Program-made: the position numbers and the translations under genes | NCBI RefSeq assembly: GCF_023072595.1 | Contig: NZ_JALLGK010000001.1 | Span: 1,116,001 to 1,180,000 of the forward strand | DNA: 64,000 nucleotides | Source: Streptomyces sp. XM4193 | Lineage (GTDB): Bacteria; Actinomycetota; Actinomycetes; Streptomycetales; Streptomycetaceae | Reading direction: 5' to 3' | Part shown: piece by piece, positions 9,638 to 17,293 of the stretch | How positions within the stretch are numbered: the first letter of the stretch is position 1 | Layout: every line of letters begins with the position of its first letter | Notes under the pieces: generated by a model | Seen by the model: only the letters and a program-made list of their open reading frames with translations | Told to the model about the DNA's origin: nothing | Databases searched by the model: none

Positions 9638-9870
9638 GCATGTGCGGGCACCCTCGCGCGGCCTCCGGGCATCCGCGCGGGCCGGCCGTCGGCCACTCGG
9701 CGCCGTGTGACATTCCGCACCGCCGGGTCGGCTGTTCACCGGCGGAAACCCGCGGTTAACCTCCGAGGGTTTTGCCTCGGAGGGCGCTCCGGGGCGGCGC
9801 GCGACGCGTGCCGTTCCAGCCGTCCGGTCGGGGCCTGCCCGATGCACCCGAGGACGGACGCACCCCCCGC

Positions 9871-11364
9871 ATGGAAACGCTCGACTCCCTCGTCGTCGAC
9901 ATCAACGACGCCTTCTGGACCTATCTGCTGATCCCGCTCGTCGCGATCGCCGGACTGTGGTTCACCTTTCGATCCAGGGCCGTGCAGCTGCGGCTGATCC
10001 CGGAGATGTTCCGGGTCTTCAAGGACAAGCCGACGGAGGGCGGGGTCAGCCCCTTCGGCGCGTTCACCATCTCCGCCGCCGCCCGCATCGGCACCGGCAA
10101 CATCGCCGGTGTCGCCACCGCCATCACGCTCGGCGGCGCGGGGGCGGTGTTCTGGATGTGGATGATGGCGCTGATCGGCGGCGCCTCCTCCTTCGTGGAG
10201 TCCGTGCTGGCGCAGCTGTACAAGGCGCGCGGCAAGGAGCCGGGCACCTTCCGCGGCGGTCCCGCGTACTACATGGAACGGGCGCTGGGGAAGCGCTGGC
10301 TCGGTGTGCTGTTCGCGGTGCTGATCACCGTGACCTTCGGTTTCGTGCTCACCGCGGTGCAGTCCAACACCATCACCGTGGCCACCCAGGGTTCGCTCGG
10401 CGACGGTTCGGACAGCCACTGGTTCACCTTCGGGCTCGGTGTGGTGCTGGCGGTGCTGCTGGCGCTGTCGGTCTTCTACGGCGTCAAGCGCATCGCGAAG
10501 GTCACCCAGATCTTCATTCCGGTGATGGTCGGCTTCTACCTGCTCATCGGCATGGTCATCGTGGTGATCAACGTCGGCCAGATCCCGGCCATGCTCGCCG
10601 ACATCGTCGGTGGCGCGTTCGGCGTCCGCGAGGTCGCGGGCGGCGCCGTCGGCACGGCGATCCTCCAGGGCGTGCGCCGCGGGATGTTCTCCAATGAGGC
10701 GGGCATGGGCTCCGCGCCGAACGCCGCCGCCGCTGCCGAGACCACCCACCCGGTCAAGCAGGGTCTCGTGCAGACCCTCGGCGTCTACGTGGACACCTGG
10801 ATCGTCTGCTCGATGACGGCGTTCATCATCCTGAGCGCCAACCCGACGCTCGGTGAGCGGGGCGGCGCGGACGTCACCCAGACCGCGTTCAGCGACTCCC
10901 TCGGCGCCTGGGCCGGACACGCGCTGACCGTGGTGGTCTTCATGGTCGCCTTCAGCTCCATGATCGGCAATTACTACTACGGCGAATCCAACATCGAGTT
11001 CATGACCGGGAGCCGCACGGTGATGACCGGCTACCGAGTGGTGGTCGTCGTCTGCACGGTGCTCGGCGCGATGGGCTCGGTCTCGCTGGTCTGGAACCTC
11101 GCCGACATCACCATGGGCAGCATGGTCCTGGTCAACCTGCTGGCGATCCTGCCGCTCTCGGCCATCGCCTTCCGACTGCTCGACGACTACACGGCCCAGC
11201 GCAGGCTCGGGCTCGACCCGGTCTTCACCCGCGACCGGATTCCGGGGCTGACCGGCGTGGAGTGCTGGGAGCCGGCCGAGGCCGGTGCGGCGGAGGGCTC
11301 CCGGGACTCCCGGGGCGGCGACGACGATCCGCTCGCCAAGGAGTCGGCTCCCACCGGCGGTTGA
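9871..11364 (+). CDS. Alanine/sodium symporter (AGCS family)
   Basis: This 497-residue inner-membrane carrier of the alanine-or-glycine:cation symporter family imports small amino acids with sodium. The signature 'PFGAFTISAAARIGTGNIAGV' region lies near residue 60, and 'GMFSNEAGMGSAPNAAAAA' near residue 275. About ten hydrophobic segments are visible. The ATG at 9871 was chosen because 'METLDSLVVDIND' is the usual family N-terminus; the open frame back to 9772 encodes Arg/Gly-rich sequence. The last 35 residues are hydrophilic and variable. The precise substrate cannot be read from sequence. Confidence 0.93.
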   Translation: METLDSLVVDINDAFWTYLLIPLVAIAGLWFTFRSRAVQLRLIPEMFRVFKDKPTEGGVSPFGAFTISAAARIGTGNIAGVATAITLGGAGAVFWMWMMALIGGASSFVESVLAQLYKARGKEPGTFRGGPAYYMERALGKRWLGVLFAVLITVTFGFVLTAVQSNTITVATQGSLGDGSDSHWFTFGLGVVLAVLLALSVFYGVKRIAKVTQIFIPVMVGFYLLIGMVIVVINVGQIPAMLADIVGGAFGVREVAGGAVGTAILQGVRRGMFSNEAGMGSAPNAAAAAETTHPVKQGLVQTLGVYVDTWIVCSMTAFIILSANPTLGERGGADVTQTAFSDSLGAWAGHALTVVVFMVAFSSMIGNYYYGESNIEFMTGSRTVMTGYRVVVVVCTVLGAMGSVSLVWNLADITMGSMVLVNLLAILPLSAIAFRLLDDYTAQRRLGLDPVFTRDRIPGLTGVECWEPAEAGAAEGSRDSRGGDDDPLAKESAPTGG

Positions 11365-11719
11365 TCACGACGGACCGACCGCGGGCGGCGCGTCCGGCTC
11401 TCTGCCGGGTGCCCGCCCGCAGGCGCGTCCGCGGCAGACGCGTTCCGGGGTGTGCTCCGGTCCGCGTGCCGCGTGCGCGGGCCGGCGGTCGCGCCGACGT
11501 GCGCGGTCCGCGTGCTCGGGCCGAGGGGCGGGCGGCCTGCTCGGGCCGGGGGTCGGGCGGTGCGGGAGTGCCGTGCACACGGGTGGGTGCGGCGTACCGC
11601 GGTGGAGTTTGTCGCCGTGGCCGCCGGGTACTTCACGAATTCGCAGGACAACGCGGTGGCGGTCCCGTTCTGCGGTGCAGCGGTGCCCGCAACCGACGGG
11701 CCGAGAAGAGGAGTTCGGG
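11365..11719. other. GC-rich spacer without a recognised gene
   Basis: About 355 bp of low-complexity, GC-rich sequence. Overlapping open frames in several registers resemble no family. The likely promoter of the acetyltransferase gene lies in the less GC-rich final 90 bp, but no clear -10/-35 pair is visible. Confidence 0.5.
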
Positions 11720-12307
11720 TTGAGCAGTCAGAAGGAGCGCATGCTCGCCGGCGAGTGGTACCTCGCCGACGACCCTGAGTTGATCGCCGAGGCGGAACGG
11801 GCGGCCGTGCTGAGCGAGCGCTTCAACACCGCGGACGCGCTGGACCGCGAGGGGCGCGGCAAGATCCTGGCCGAGCTGCTCGGCGGACTCGGCGAGGACG
11901 TCGCCGTACGCGCCCCGTTCCGGGTGGACTACGGGACGCACATCACCATCGGCGCGCGGACGTTCATCAACTTCGGTGCGGTGCTGTTGGACTGCGCGCC
12001 CATCACGATCGGCGAGGACGTGCAGATCGGCCCGAACGTACAGCTGCTGACGCCGATCCATCCGCTGGAGGCGGAGCCGCGGCGGAACAAGTGGGAGGGC
12101 GCCAAGCCGATCACCCTGGGCGACAACGTCTGGCTGGGCGGCGGCGTGATCGTCTGCCCCGGGGTGACGATCGGCGAGAACACCGTGGTCGGTGCCGGCT
12201 CGGTGGTGGTGCGCGATCTGCCGCCGAACGTCGTCGCCGTTGGCAATCCGGCCCGGGTGGTCCGCGAACTCCCCGCCCACGAGGGCGAGTTCCCGACGCC
12301 CTCGTGA
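11720..12307 (+). CDS. Maltose/galactoside-type sugar O-acetyltransferase
   Basis: This 195-residue left-handed beta-helix acetyltransferase is of the LacA/Maa/NodL group and transfers acetyl from acetyl-CoA to a sugar hydroxyl. It opens with the family's 'SSQKERMLAGEWY'. Hexapeptide turns follow ('ITIGARTFINFGAVLLD', 'ITIGEDVQIGPNVQLLTPIHP'), with the catalytic histidine in 'TPIHP'. It ends with 'VVGAGSVVVRDLPPNVVAVGNPARVVR'. TTG at 11720 is favoured by GAAGAGGAG six bases upstream and by the family N-terminus. ATG 11741 is the alternative. The acceptor sugar is unknown. The gene ends at a hairpin shared with the convergent methyltransferase gene. Confidence 0.9.
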   Translation: MSSQKERMLAGEWYLADDPELIAEAERAAVLSERFNTADALDREGRGKILAELLGGLGEDVAVRAPFRVDYGTHITIGARTFINFGAVLLDCAPITIGEDVQIGPNVQLLTPIHPLEAEPRRNKWEGAKPITLGDNVWLGGGVIVCPGVTIGENTVVGAGSVVVRDLPPNVVAVGNPARVVRELPAHEGEFPTPS

Positions 12308-12328
12308 GCAGCGGCGGTACCGGCCCGC

Positions 12329-12365
12329 GGGCTCGCCGCGCCGCCCTGCGGGACGCGGCGAGCCC
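12329..12365. terminator. Bidirectional terminator between convergent genes
   Basis: A perfect 12-bp stem (12329-12340 with 12354-12365) lies between the ends of the acetyltransferase and methyltransferase genes. Confidence 0.8.
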
Positions 12366-12401
12366 TGCCCGGCCACGGTGCCGTACGGGCCGACGCCCGC
12401 G

Positions 12402-13394
12402 TCAGGCCGGCGCGGTGGCGGTGTGCACGGTGGTGGCGGTGAGGTAGAAGGCGTCCGGGCGGTGCAGGATGCCCTCTGCCGCGTCCCGGTCGAGCAGCCG
12501 GTCGAGCGTCGTCAGGTCCTCGGCGTCCAGATCCTCGGCGAGAGTCTCGCGGGCCCGCGAGAGCAGCGCGTACAGATGCTGCCTCGCCGGCTCGGCCAGC
12601 GGCGTCGGCGCCTCGACCAGGAAGGTGCGGCTGCCGATCGGCAGGAGGCCGGCGCCGGAGAGCAGCGCCGGCCAGTGCTCGACGACGTCTGTGGAGCCGG
12701 GCAGTTCGGCCCGCATCCTGCTGAACCACTCCTCGCGCACCGCCTCCAGCCGGGTCAGCAGACCGGGCCGGCCGATGCCGATGTCCCTGGGCAGGTACCG
12801 CAGGGGCAGGCCGCGTTCCGCGACGGCGAGCAGCCCACCGGGCCGGAGCGCCTCGCCGAGGGAGGCGAGCGCCGCCTGCTGGTCCCCGATGTGGTGGACC
12901 ACATGGCTCGTCCAGATCAGATCGGCGCGCCCCAACGCCGGGAAGTCGCCCGGGAGTTCGGCGTGCAGCGTCGTCACCCGGTCGCCGACTCCCGCTGCGC
13001 GGGCCTGCCGCAGGGCGTGGTCCAGCAGCGCGGGTGTGCCGTCCACCGCCACCACCTCCGCGTTCGCGAACTCCTGCGCCAGCACGGCGGTGTTGACCCC
13101 GGGCCCGCTGCCGACGTCGAGCGCCCGGCCCACCCGCGCGGCGCGCTCCCCGAGCAACTCGCCCAGCCAGCGGGCGCTTCGGCGTACGCCGTCCGCCTGG
13201 AGCTGCGCTTCCTGGACCAGCATGTCGGCCATCGCCTCCCAGTCCGGCTCCTCGCCGGACCCGTGGCCGTGGCCGTGCGCGTGGGTGTGCGCGTGGGCGT
13301 GGTCCCGGCCGGGTGTCTGTCCGTGCTCGTGGGCGGCTCCGTCTCCGTGCGGGTGGTGTGCCTGTTCCTGTCCCGGGGTGTGCTCGGCTGTCAT
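12402..13394 (-). CDS. SAM-dependent class I methyltransferase with His-rich N-terminus
   Basis: This is a 330-residue protein. Residues 1-48 are a His/Gly/Asp tail with repeated His-Ala and His-Gly pairs that could bind metal ions. The SAM-binding core follows: motif I 'ALDVGSGPGVNTAVLA' near residue 90, acidic motif 'VVAVDGTP', then 'ADLIWTSHVVHHI' and 'GLLAVAERG'. It is a UbiE/Coq5-type small-molecule methyltransferase with unknown substrate. It is divergently transcribed from an XRE-cupin regulator whose N-terminus is also His-rich, and the shared spacer holds inverted repeats. Regulation of the methyltransferase by that neighbour is a reasonable inference. Confidence 0.88.
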   Translation of the reverse strand: MTAEHTPGQEQAHHPHGDGAAHEHGQTPGRDHAHAHTHAHGHGHGSGEEPDWEAMADMLVQEAQLQADGVRRSARWLGELLGERAARVGRALDVGSGPGVNTAVLAQEFANAEVVAVDGTPALLDHALRQARAAGVGDRVTTLHAELPGDFPALGRADLIWTSHVVHHIGDQQAALASLGEALRPGGLLAVAERGLPLRYLPRDIGIGRPGLLTRLEAVREEWFSRMRAELPGSTDVVEHWPALLSGAGLLPIGSRTFLVEAPTPLAEPARQHLYALLSRARETLAEDLDAEDLTTLDRLLDRDAAEGILHRPDAFYLTATTVHTATAPA

Positions 13395-13588
13395 GGGTGC
13401 TCCTGGGTTTGGTGGTGCGGAATGGGTCGGTCGATGCGCGTGGTGCCGGCGCTGGGTCGTGCCCGTGCCCGTGCGGGGGCCCGTGTCCGTGCGGGTGGCG
13501 GCGCGGGTGCGCGTGCTGGGTGGTGCGGCGGTGGTGGGTCGAGTCGTGTGGTGCCGATACGGGGAGGGTGCGGCCGACCGACCGGTTT

Positions 13589-13617
13589 CGGCAAGAAACG
13601 TTGCCGATCCGGCAACG
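13589..13617. promoter_or_regulatory. Inverted-repeat operator between methyltransferase and XRE-cupin genes
   Basis: Three alternating half-sites are seen: CGGCAA (13589), TTGCCG (13601) and CGGCAA (13610). CGTTGCC (13599-13605) and GGCAACG (13611-13617) form a perfect 7-bp inverted repeat around five bases. The element ends 18 bp before the regulator's start codon, a usual place for an autorepressor. Confidence 0.7.
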
Positions 13618-13635
13618 ACGTCGTCTCATGGAGGG

Positions 13636-14385
13636 ATGCCACGACACGACGCCCCGCACTCCCCGCGCCGCCACCCGCACCCGCACGGCGGCGAGGCCGC
13701 CGACGGGCCGGAGGGCCCGGCGACCGCATCCGCCGCCGCATCCGCCGCCGAGCCGGAGTTCGACGCGGTGCTGTCCCGGGTGGGCCCGCGACTGCGGGCG
13801 CTGCGACAGGAGCGCGACCTCTCGCTCGCCGACCTCTCGGAGGCCACCGGCATCTCCAAGAGCACGCTGTCCCGGCTGGAGTCGGGTCTGCGGCGACCCA
13901 GTCTGGAGCTGCTGCTGCCGCTGGCACACGCACACCGGGTACCGCTCGACGAGCTGGTCGGCGCACCGGAGACCGGTGATCCGCGGGTGCGGCTGCGCGC
14001 CCAGCAGTTCGCCGGCGGCCGTACGGTCGTCCATCTGACCCGGCAGCCGGGCGGGTTGCAGGCGTACAAGATGGTGCTGCCGGGGGAGCGGAGCGAGCCG
14101 ACGCCGATGACCCACGAGGGGTTCGAGTGGCTGTACGTGCTCGCGGGGCGGCTGCGACTCGTACTCGCGGAGCACGATCTGACGATGGGCCCGGGCGAGG
14201 CCGCCGAGTTCGACACCCGGCTGCCGCACTGGTTCGGGAGCGCCGACGGTGAGCCGGTGGAGCTGCTGAGCCTCTTCGGGCAGCAGGGCGAGCGGATCCA
14301 CGTGAGCGCCAAACCGCGCGAGGCGGGCCGTGGTTCGGAGCGCGGATCGGGCCGCGGGGCGGAGTCCGAGGCGGGCTCGCGTTGA
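13636..14385 (+). CDS. XRE-family transcriptional regulator with C-terminal cupin domain
   Basis: This is a 249-residue protein. After a 40-residue His/Pro/Ala-rich leader comes a helix-turn-helix of the Cro/CI type ('LRALRQERDLSLADLSEATGIS' region, 'LSRLESGLRRPSLELLLPLA'). A linker and a cupin_2 barrel follow ('EGFEWLYVLAGRLRLVLAEHDL', 'GEAAEFDTRLPHWFG'). Such proteins usually sense small molecules and control an adjacent enzyme gene. The ATG at 13636 has GGAGG immediately before it, closer than usual. The stop codon overlaps TTGACT, the probable -35 of the following merR gene. Confidence 0.9.
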   Translation: MPRHDAPHSPRRHPHPHGGEAADGPEGPATASAAASAAEPEFDAVLSRVGPRLRALRQERDLSLADLSEATGISKSTLSRLESGLRRPSLELLLPLAHAHRVPLDELVGAPETGDPRVRLRAQQFAGGRTVVHLTRQPGGLQAYKMVLPGERSEPTPMTHEGFEWLYVLAGRLRLVLAEHDLTMGPGEAAEFDTRLPHWFGSADGEPVELLSLFGQQGERIHVSAKPREAGRGSERGSGRGAESEAGSR

Positions 14386-14402
14386 CTCTCACACGGTGTG
14401 AG
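14382..14402 (+). promoter_or_regulatory. MerR-type operator before the merR gene
   Basis: TTGACT (14382-14387, overlapping the XRE stop codon) is followed immediately by the perfect inverted repeat CTCACAC-G-GTGTGAG (14388-14402), which ends 20 bp before the merR ATG. This layout, with the dyad between -35 and -10, suits MerR autoregulation. No convincing -10 is visible. Confidence 0.65.
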
Positions 14403-14422
14403 CCGGTCGGCTGGGACCCGTC

Positions 14423-15277
14423 ATGTTGAGTATCGGAGATTTCGCCAAGTACGGCGGTGTGTCGGTGCGGATGCTGCGGCACTACGACGCCGTCGGTCTG
14501 CTGCGGCCCGCCAGGGTCGACGAGTTCACCGGCTACCGCTCCTACACGGCCGGCCAGCTCGCCCGTCTGAACCGGGTGATCGCGTTGCGCGAGCTCGGGT
14601 TCGGGCTCCGCGAGATCGCGGAGATGCTGGACGAGGAGGTGGCGGCGGTCGAGCTGCGCGCGATGCTCCGGCTGCGCCGTGCGCAGCTGGCGGCGGCGGT
14701 GGCGGCGGACACGGACCGGCTCCTGCGGGTCGAGGCGAGGCTCCGAACGATCGAGAGCGAGGGCGTCATGCCTGTCGACGATGTGGTGGTCAAGCGGATC
14801 CCGGCCCAGCGGGTGGCCCAACTGTCCGCCGAGGCCGAGGAGTTGCTGCCTCAGTACATCGGCCCGGTGGTCGGGCCGCTGTTCCGGCAGCTGTGCGGGG
14901 AGCTGGAGCGGGCCGGGTTGAGGCCGGCCGGGCCGGGGGTCGCGCGGTACGCGCGTGCGGGCGAGGGCGAGTCGGGCCCGGTACGGGTGCACGTCGCGAT
15001 GCCGGTCACAGGCGGGGCGCGCGGGGCGTACGGGTCGGACGGGGCGTACGGCTTCGAGGTGGTGGAGCTGCCCGCGATGGAGAGCGCGGCGACCGTGGTC
15101 CACCGGGGGTCGATGGACGAGGTGCTGCCGACGCTTCAGCGGCTCGGGCACTGGATCGAGGCGAACGGCTACCGATCGCTCGGGATCGCGCGGGAGGTGA
15201 CGCTGGCGGCGGAGGGCGGCACCGAGAACTGGGTGACCGAACTCCAGGAGCCGGTCCGCAGGGCCGACGAGGGCTGA
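14423..15277 (+). CDS. MerR-family regulator with GyrI-like effector-binding domain
   Basis: This 284-residue protein is of the BmrR/BltR kind. It has a winged helix-turn-helix ('MLSIGDFAKYGGVSVRMLRHYD', then 'GYRSYTAGQLARLNRVIALRELGF'), a coiled-coil dimerisation helix around residues 80-115, and a C-terminal GyrI/AraC-type effector domain ('VKRIPAQRVAQL ... RGSMDEVLPTLQRLGHWIEANGY'). The effector domain of this family binds hydrophobic or cationic drugs. No exporter gene is adjacent, so its target may be only itself or may be remote. Codons 200-215 (Gly/Ala/Tyr) look like a small local expansion. Confidence 0.93.
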   Translation: MLSIGDFAKYGGVSVRMLRHYDAVGLLRPARVDEFTGYRSYTAGQLARLNRVIALRELGFGLREIAEMLDEEVAAVELRAMLRLRRAQLAAAVAADTDRLLRVEARLRTIESEGVMPVDDVVVKRIPAQRVAQLSAEAEELLPQYIGPVVGPLFRQLCGELERAGLRPAGPGVARYARAGEGESGPVRVHVAMPVTGGARGAYGSDGAYGFEVVELPAMESAATVVHRGSMDEVLPTLQRLGHWIEANGYRSLGIAREVTLAAEGGTENWVTELQEPVRRADEG

Positions 15278-15328
15278 GTCGAACCTTCGCGGGGCGGTCC
15301 GGCTCCGCGGCGCACGCGGCCCCGACGA

Positions 15329-15388
15329 GGTCCGGCCCGGCGTGGTCCGGCTCGGCGAGGTCCGGCTCGGGGTGGTCCGGCTCCGCGT
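15329..15388. repeat. Four tandem 15-bp units in the merR-lipase spacer
   Basis: Units GGTCCGGC(C/T)C(G/C)G(C/G)G(T/A) start at 15329, 15344, 15359 and 15374, with a truncated fifth at 15389. The repeat lies directly downstream of merR, outside any recognised gene. Confidence 0.9.
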
Positions 15389-15410
15389 GGTCCGGTCGTG
15401 CAGCAGGACC

Positions 15411-15443
15411 GTGCGGGCGGTGACAGTGCGTCACCACCCGCAC
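15411..15443 (+). terminator. Hairpin downstream of merR
   Basis: Arms 15411-15424 and 15430-15443 pair in 13 of 14 positions. Together with the next hairpin it probably ends merR transcription. Confidence 0.6.
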
Positions 15444-15500
15444 GGGCGTCGGCGATGATCCAACTCCCGCAGCCGTGCGGGCGGTTGCGCAGTGCGGCTC

Positions 15501-15532
15501 GGCCGAACACTCACCGGGGTGAGTGTTCGGCC
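15501..15532. terminator. Near-perfect 15-bp palindromic hairpin
   Basis: GGCCGAACACTCACC (15501-15515) is the exact complement of 15518-15532 with only two bases between. It can act as a terminator or, because the loop is so short, as a protein-binding palindrome. It lies 165 bp before the first lipase. Confidence 0.65.
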
Positions 15533-15605
15533 CTGCTGTCCGCCGGCCGGTTGTCGTGTCGGCCCACCGTGCACGCCGTCGGGGAAACCGGCGCCTTCCG
15601 TCTCA

Positions 15606-15664
15606 TTGACACGCCTTCACGGCGATCGCATTCTCCAAGCCAGAACCTACTGTTGCGTAGGTTC
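15606..15664 (+). promoter_or_regulatory. Promoter and operator of the first secretory lipase
   Basis: TTGACA (15606-15611), a 17-bp gap and CATTCT (15629-15634) make a plausible vegetative promoter. Eight bases later comes the perfect inverted repeat GAACCTAC-N6-GTAGGTTC (15643-15664), placed over the expected transcription start, as for a TetR-like repressor. The second lipase gene has the same arrangement. Confidence 0.65.
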
Positions 15665-15696
15665 GCTCAGAGTCGCGACCCCCACAGGGAGTGCCC

Positions 15697-16917
15697 GTGA
15701 AGTCCCGCACACTTCGCCGCATGTGGGCGACAGGTCTGATGCTGGCCACCGCCGCCTCGTTCGGTCTTGTCGCCGCACCCGCCGCCCACGCTGAGGAACG
15801 CCCACCGTTCTACGAGCCGCCCGCCGAACTCCCCGCGGGCAACGGGGAGGTGATCCGAACCGAGCCGGCCGAGGTGTACCTCGATCCGAACAAGGCGCTG
15901 AAGGTGCCCGCCGACGTCCACCGCGTGATGTACCGCAGCACCGACGGCCGGGGCGAACCGCTCGCCGTCACCGGCACCGTGCTCACTCCGAACACCCCGT
16001 GGATCGGCAAGGGGGAGCGGCCGATCGTCGGATACACCTTCGGCACGCTCGGCGTCGGCGACCAGTGCGCGGCCTCCCGGCAGATGGCCGAGGGCACCGC
16101 GATCGAGGCGGCTCTGGTGCAGGCGCTGCTGCTGCGCGGCTACGCCGTGGCCGTCAGCGACATGGAGGGCGGCGGCACACCGGGCGTGCACACCTACGTC
16201 AACCGCGAGGCGACCGGCAACGCGATGCTGGACGTCGTACGGGCCGCCCAGCGCCTGCCGGAGGCGAAGCTGCCGGACAACGGCCCGGTGGGGCTGGTCG
16301 GCTACTCGCAGGGCGGCGGGGCCTCGGCCTCCGCGGCGGAGCTCGCGGCCACCTACGCACCGGAGTTGGACATCCGGGGCGCCTCGGCCGGAGCGCCGCC
16401 GGCGACCCTCGACGCGCTGGTGGAGAACCTCGACGGTTCGGACAAGGTCGGCTTCCTCGGCTACGCCGTCGTCGGACTCGCGGCCGGCTACGACATCGAT
16501 CTCGACTCGTATCTGAACGACGCGGGCAAGAAGTTCGCCAAGGACGCCGAGACGCTGTGCAACGGCGAGATGCAGGACGCGCACCAGGGAGTGCGGAGCG
16601 AGGACCTCACCGTGGACGGGCGTTCGCTCGCGCAGATCATGACCGAGGAGCCGTGGGCCGGAGTGGTCGCGGAGCAGGCGATCGGCGAACGGCCCCCGGG
16701 CTTCCCGATGTTGATCAACCACAGCCGCTTCGACGAGGTGATCCCCTTCGAGGTCGGTCAGGGGCTGAAGGCGGACTGGTGCGCCGGTGGCACCACGGTG
16801 AAGCACAAGCCCAATGTGGCGCCCAACCATGTGTCGGGTGCGGTCTTCGGCTTCCCCGGAGTGCTGACCTGGCTGGAGGGCAGGTTCGCGGGTCTGCCCG
16901 CGCCGTCGAGCTGCTGA
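15697..16917 (+). CDS. Secreted lipase (secretory lipase / LIP family), copy 1
   Basis: This 406-residue alpha/beta-hydrolase is probably an exported triacylglycerol or ester hydrolase. A Sec-type signal peptide is visible: basic 'KSRTLRRMW', a hydrophobic core, then 'APAAHAEE' with cleavage after AHA. The nucleophile elbow is 'VGYSQGGG' near residue 205. 'NHSRFDEVIPF' offers the acid, and 'APNHVSGAVFG' the histidine, near the end. GTG at 15697 is set by AGGGAG five bases before it; a GTG two codons earlier is too close. It is a diverged duplicate of the next gene. Confidence 0.9.
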   Translation: MKSRTLRRMWATGLMLATAASFGLVAAPAAHAEERPPFYEPPAELPAGNGEVIRTEPAEVYLDPNKALKVPADVHRVMYRSTDGRGEPLAVTGTVLTPNTPWIGKGERPIVGYTFGTLGVGDQCAASRQMAEGTAIEAALVQALLLRGYAVAVSDMEGGGTPGVHTYVNREATGNAMLDVVRAAQRLPEAKLPDNGPVGLVGYSQGGGASASAAELAATYAPELDIRGASAGAPPATLDALVENLDGSDKVGFLGYAVVGLAAGYDIDLDSYLNDAGKKFAKDAETLCNGEMQDAHQGVRSEDLTVDGRSLAQIMTEEPWAGVVAEQAIGERPPGFPMLINHSRFDEVIPFEVGQGLKADWCAGGTTVKHKPNVAPNHVSGAVFGFPGVLTWLEGRFAGLPAPSSC

Positions 16918-16941
16918 CCAGGCAGCCGAGCAGCTGAGTGG

Positions 16942-16971
16942 CCGGGCCCCGTCGTCGTCGACGGGGCCCGG
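16942..16971 (+). terminator. Intrinsic terminator after lipase 1
   Basis: A perfect 13-bp stem (16942-16954 with 16959-16971) and a four-base loop, 25 bp after the stop codon. Confidence 0.9.
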
Positions 16972-17207
16972 TTCCGCTGTTCCGTTGCTCCGCTGTTTCG
17001 AGGACGGGCGCCGGGTCGCGAACGGTGGGCGAGTGTCGGGGAGAGCGGCGGGCGGGGCGAAGTGCGGTGGGTGGGCGAGGGGCGGTGAAGTGCAATGAGT
17101 GGGTGACGGTCCCGACTGTCGACGCACCCCGGTGCGGGTTTTGGCCGCGGTCGTTGTCAGCGGAATGCAGAGTGAACGGTAATTGAGAAGCTCTGCTGTC
17201 AGTTCTA

Positions 17208-17261
17208 TTGACGGAAGCGTCAACGCGACGCACTCTCAAGAAGCCTTACTCAGAAGTAAGG
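17208..17261 (+). promoter_or_regulatory. Promoter and operator of the second secretory lipase
   Basis: TTGACG (17208-17213), 17 bp, CACTCT (17231-17236), then CCTTAC-N6-GTAAGG (17244-17261). Spacing and dyad repeat the layout before lipase 1, where the core is CCTAC-N6-GTAGG, although the sequence between the two promoters has diverged. This suggests one shared regulator. Confidence 0.65.
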
Positions 17262-17293
17262 TGCTGTTCGAGCCGCCACCCTCAGGAGTGTCA

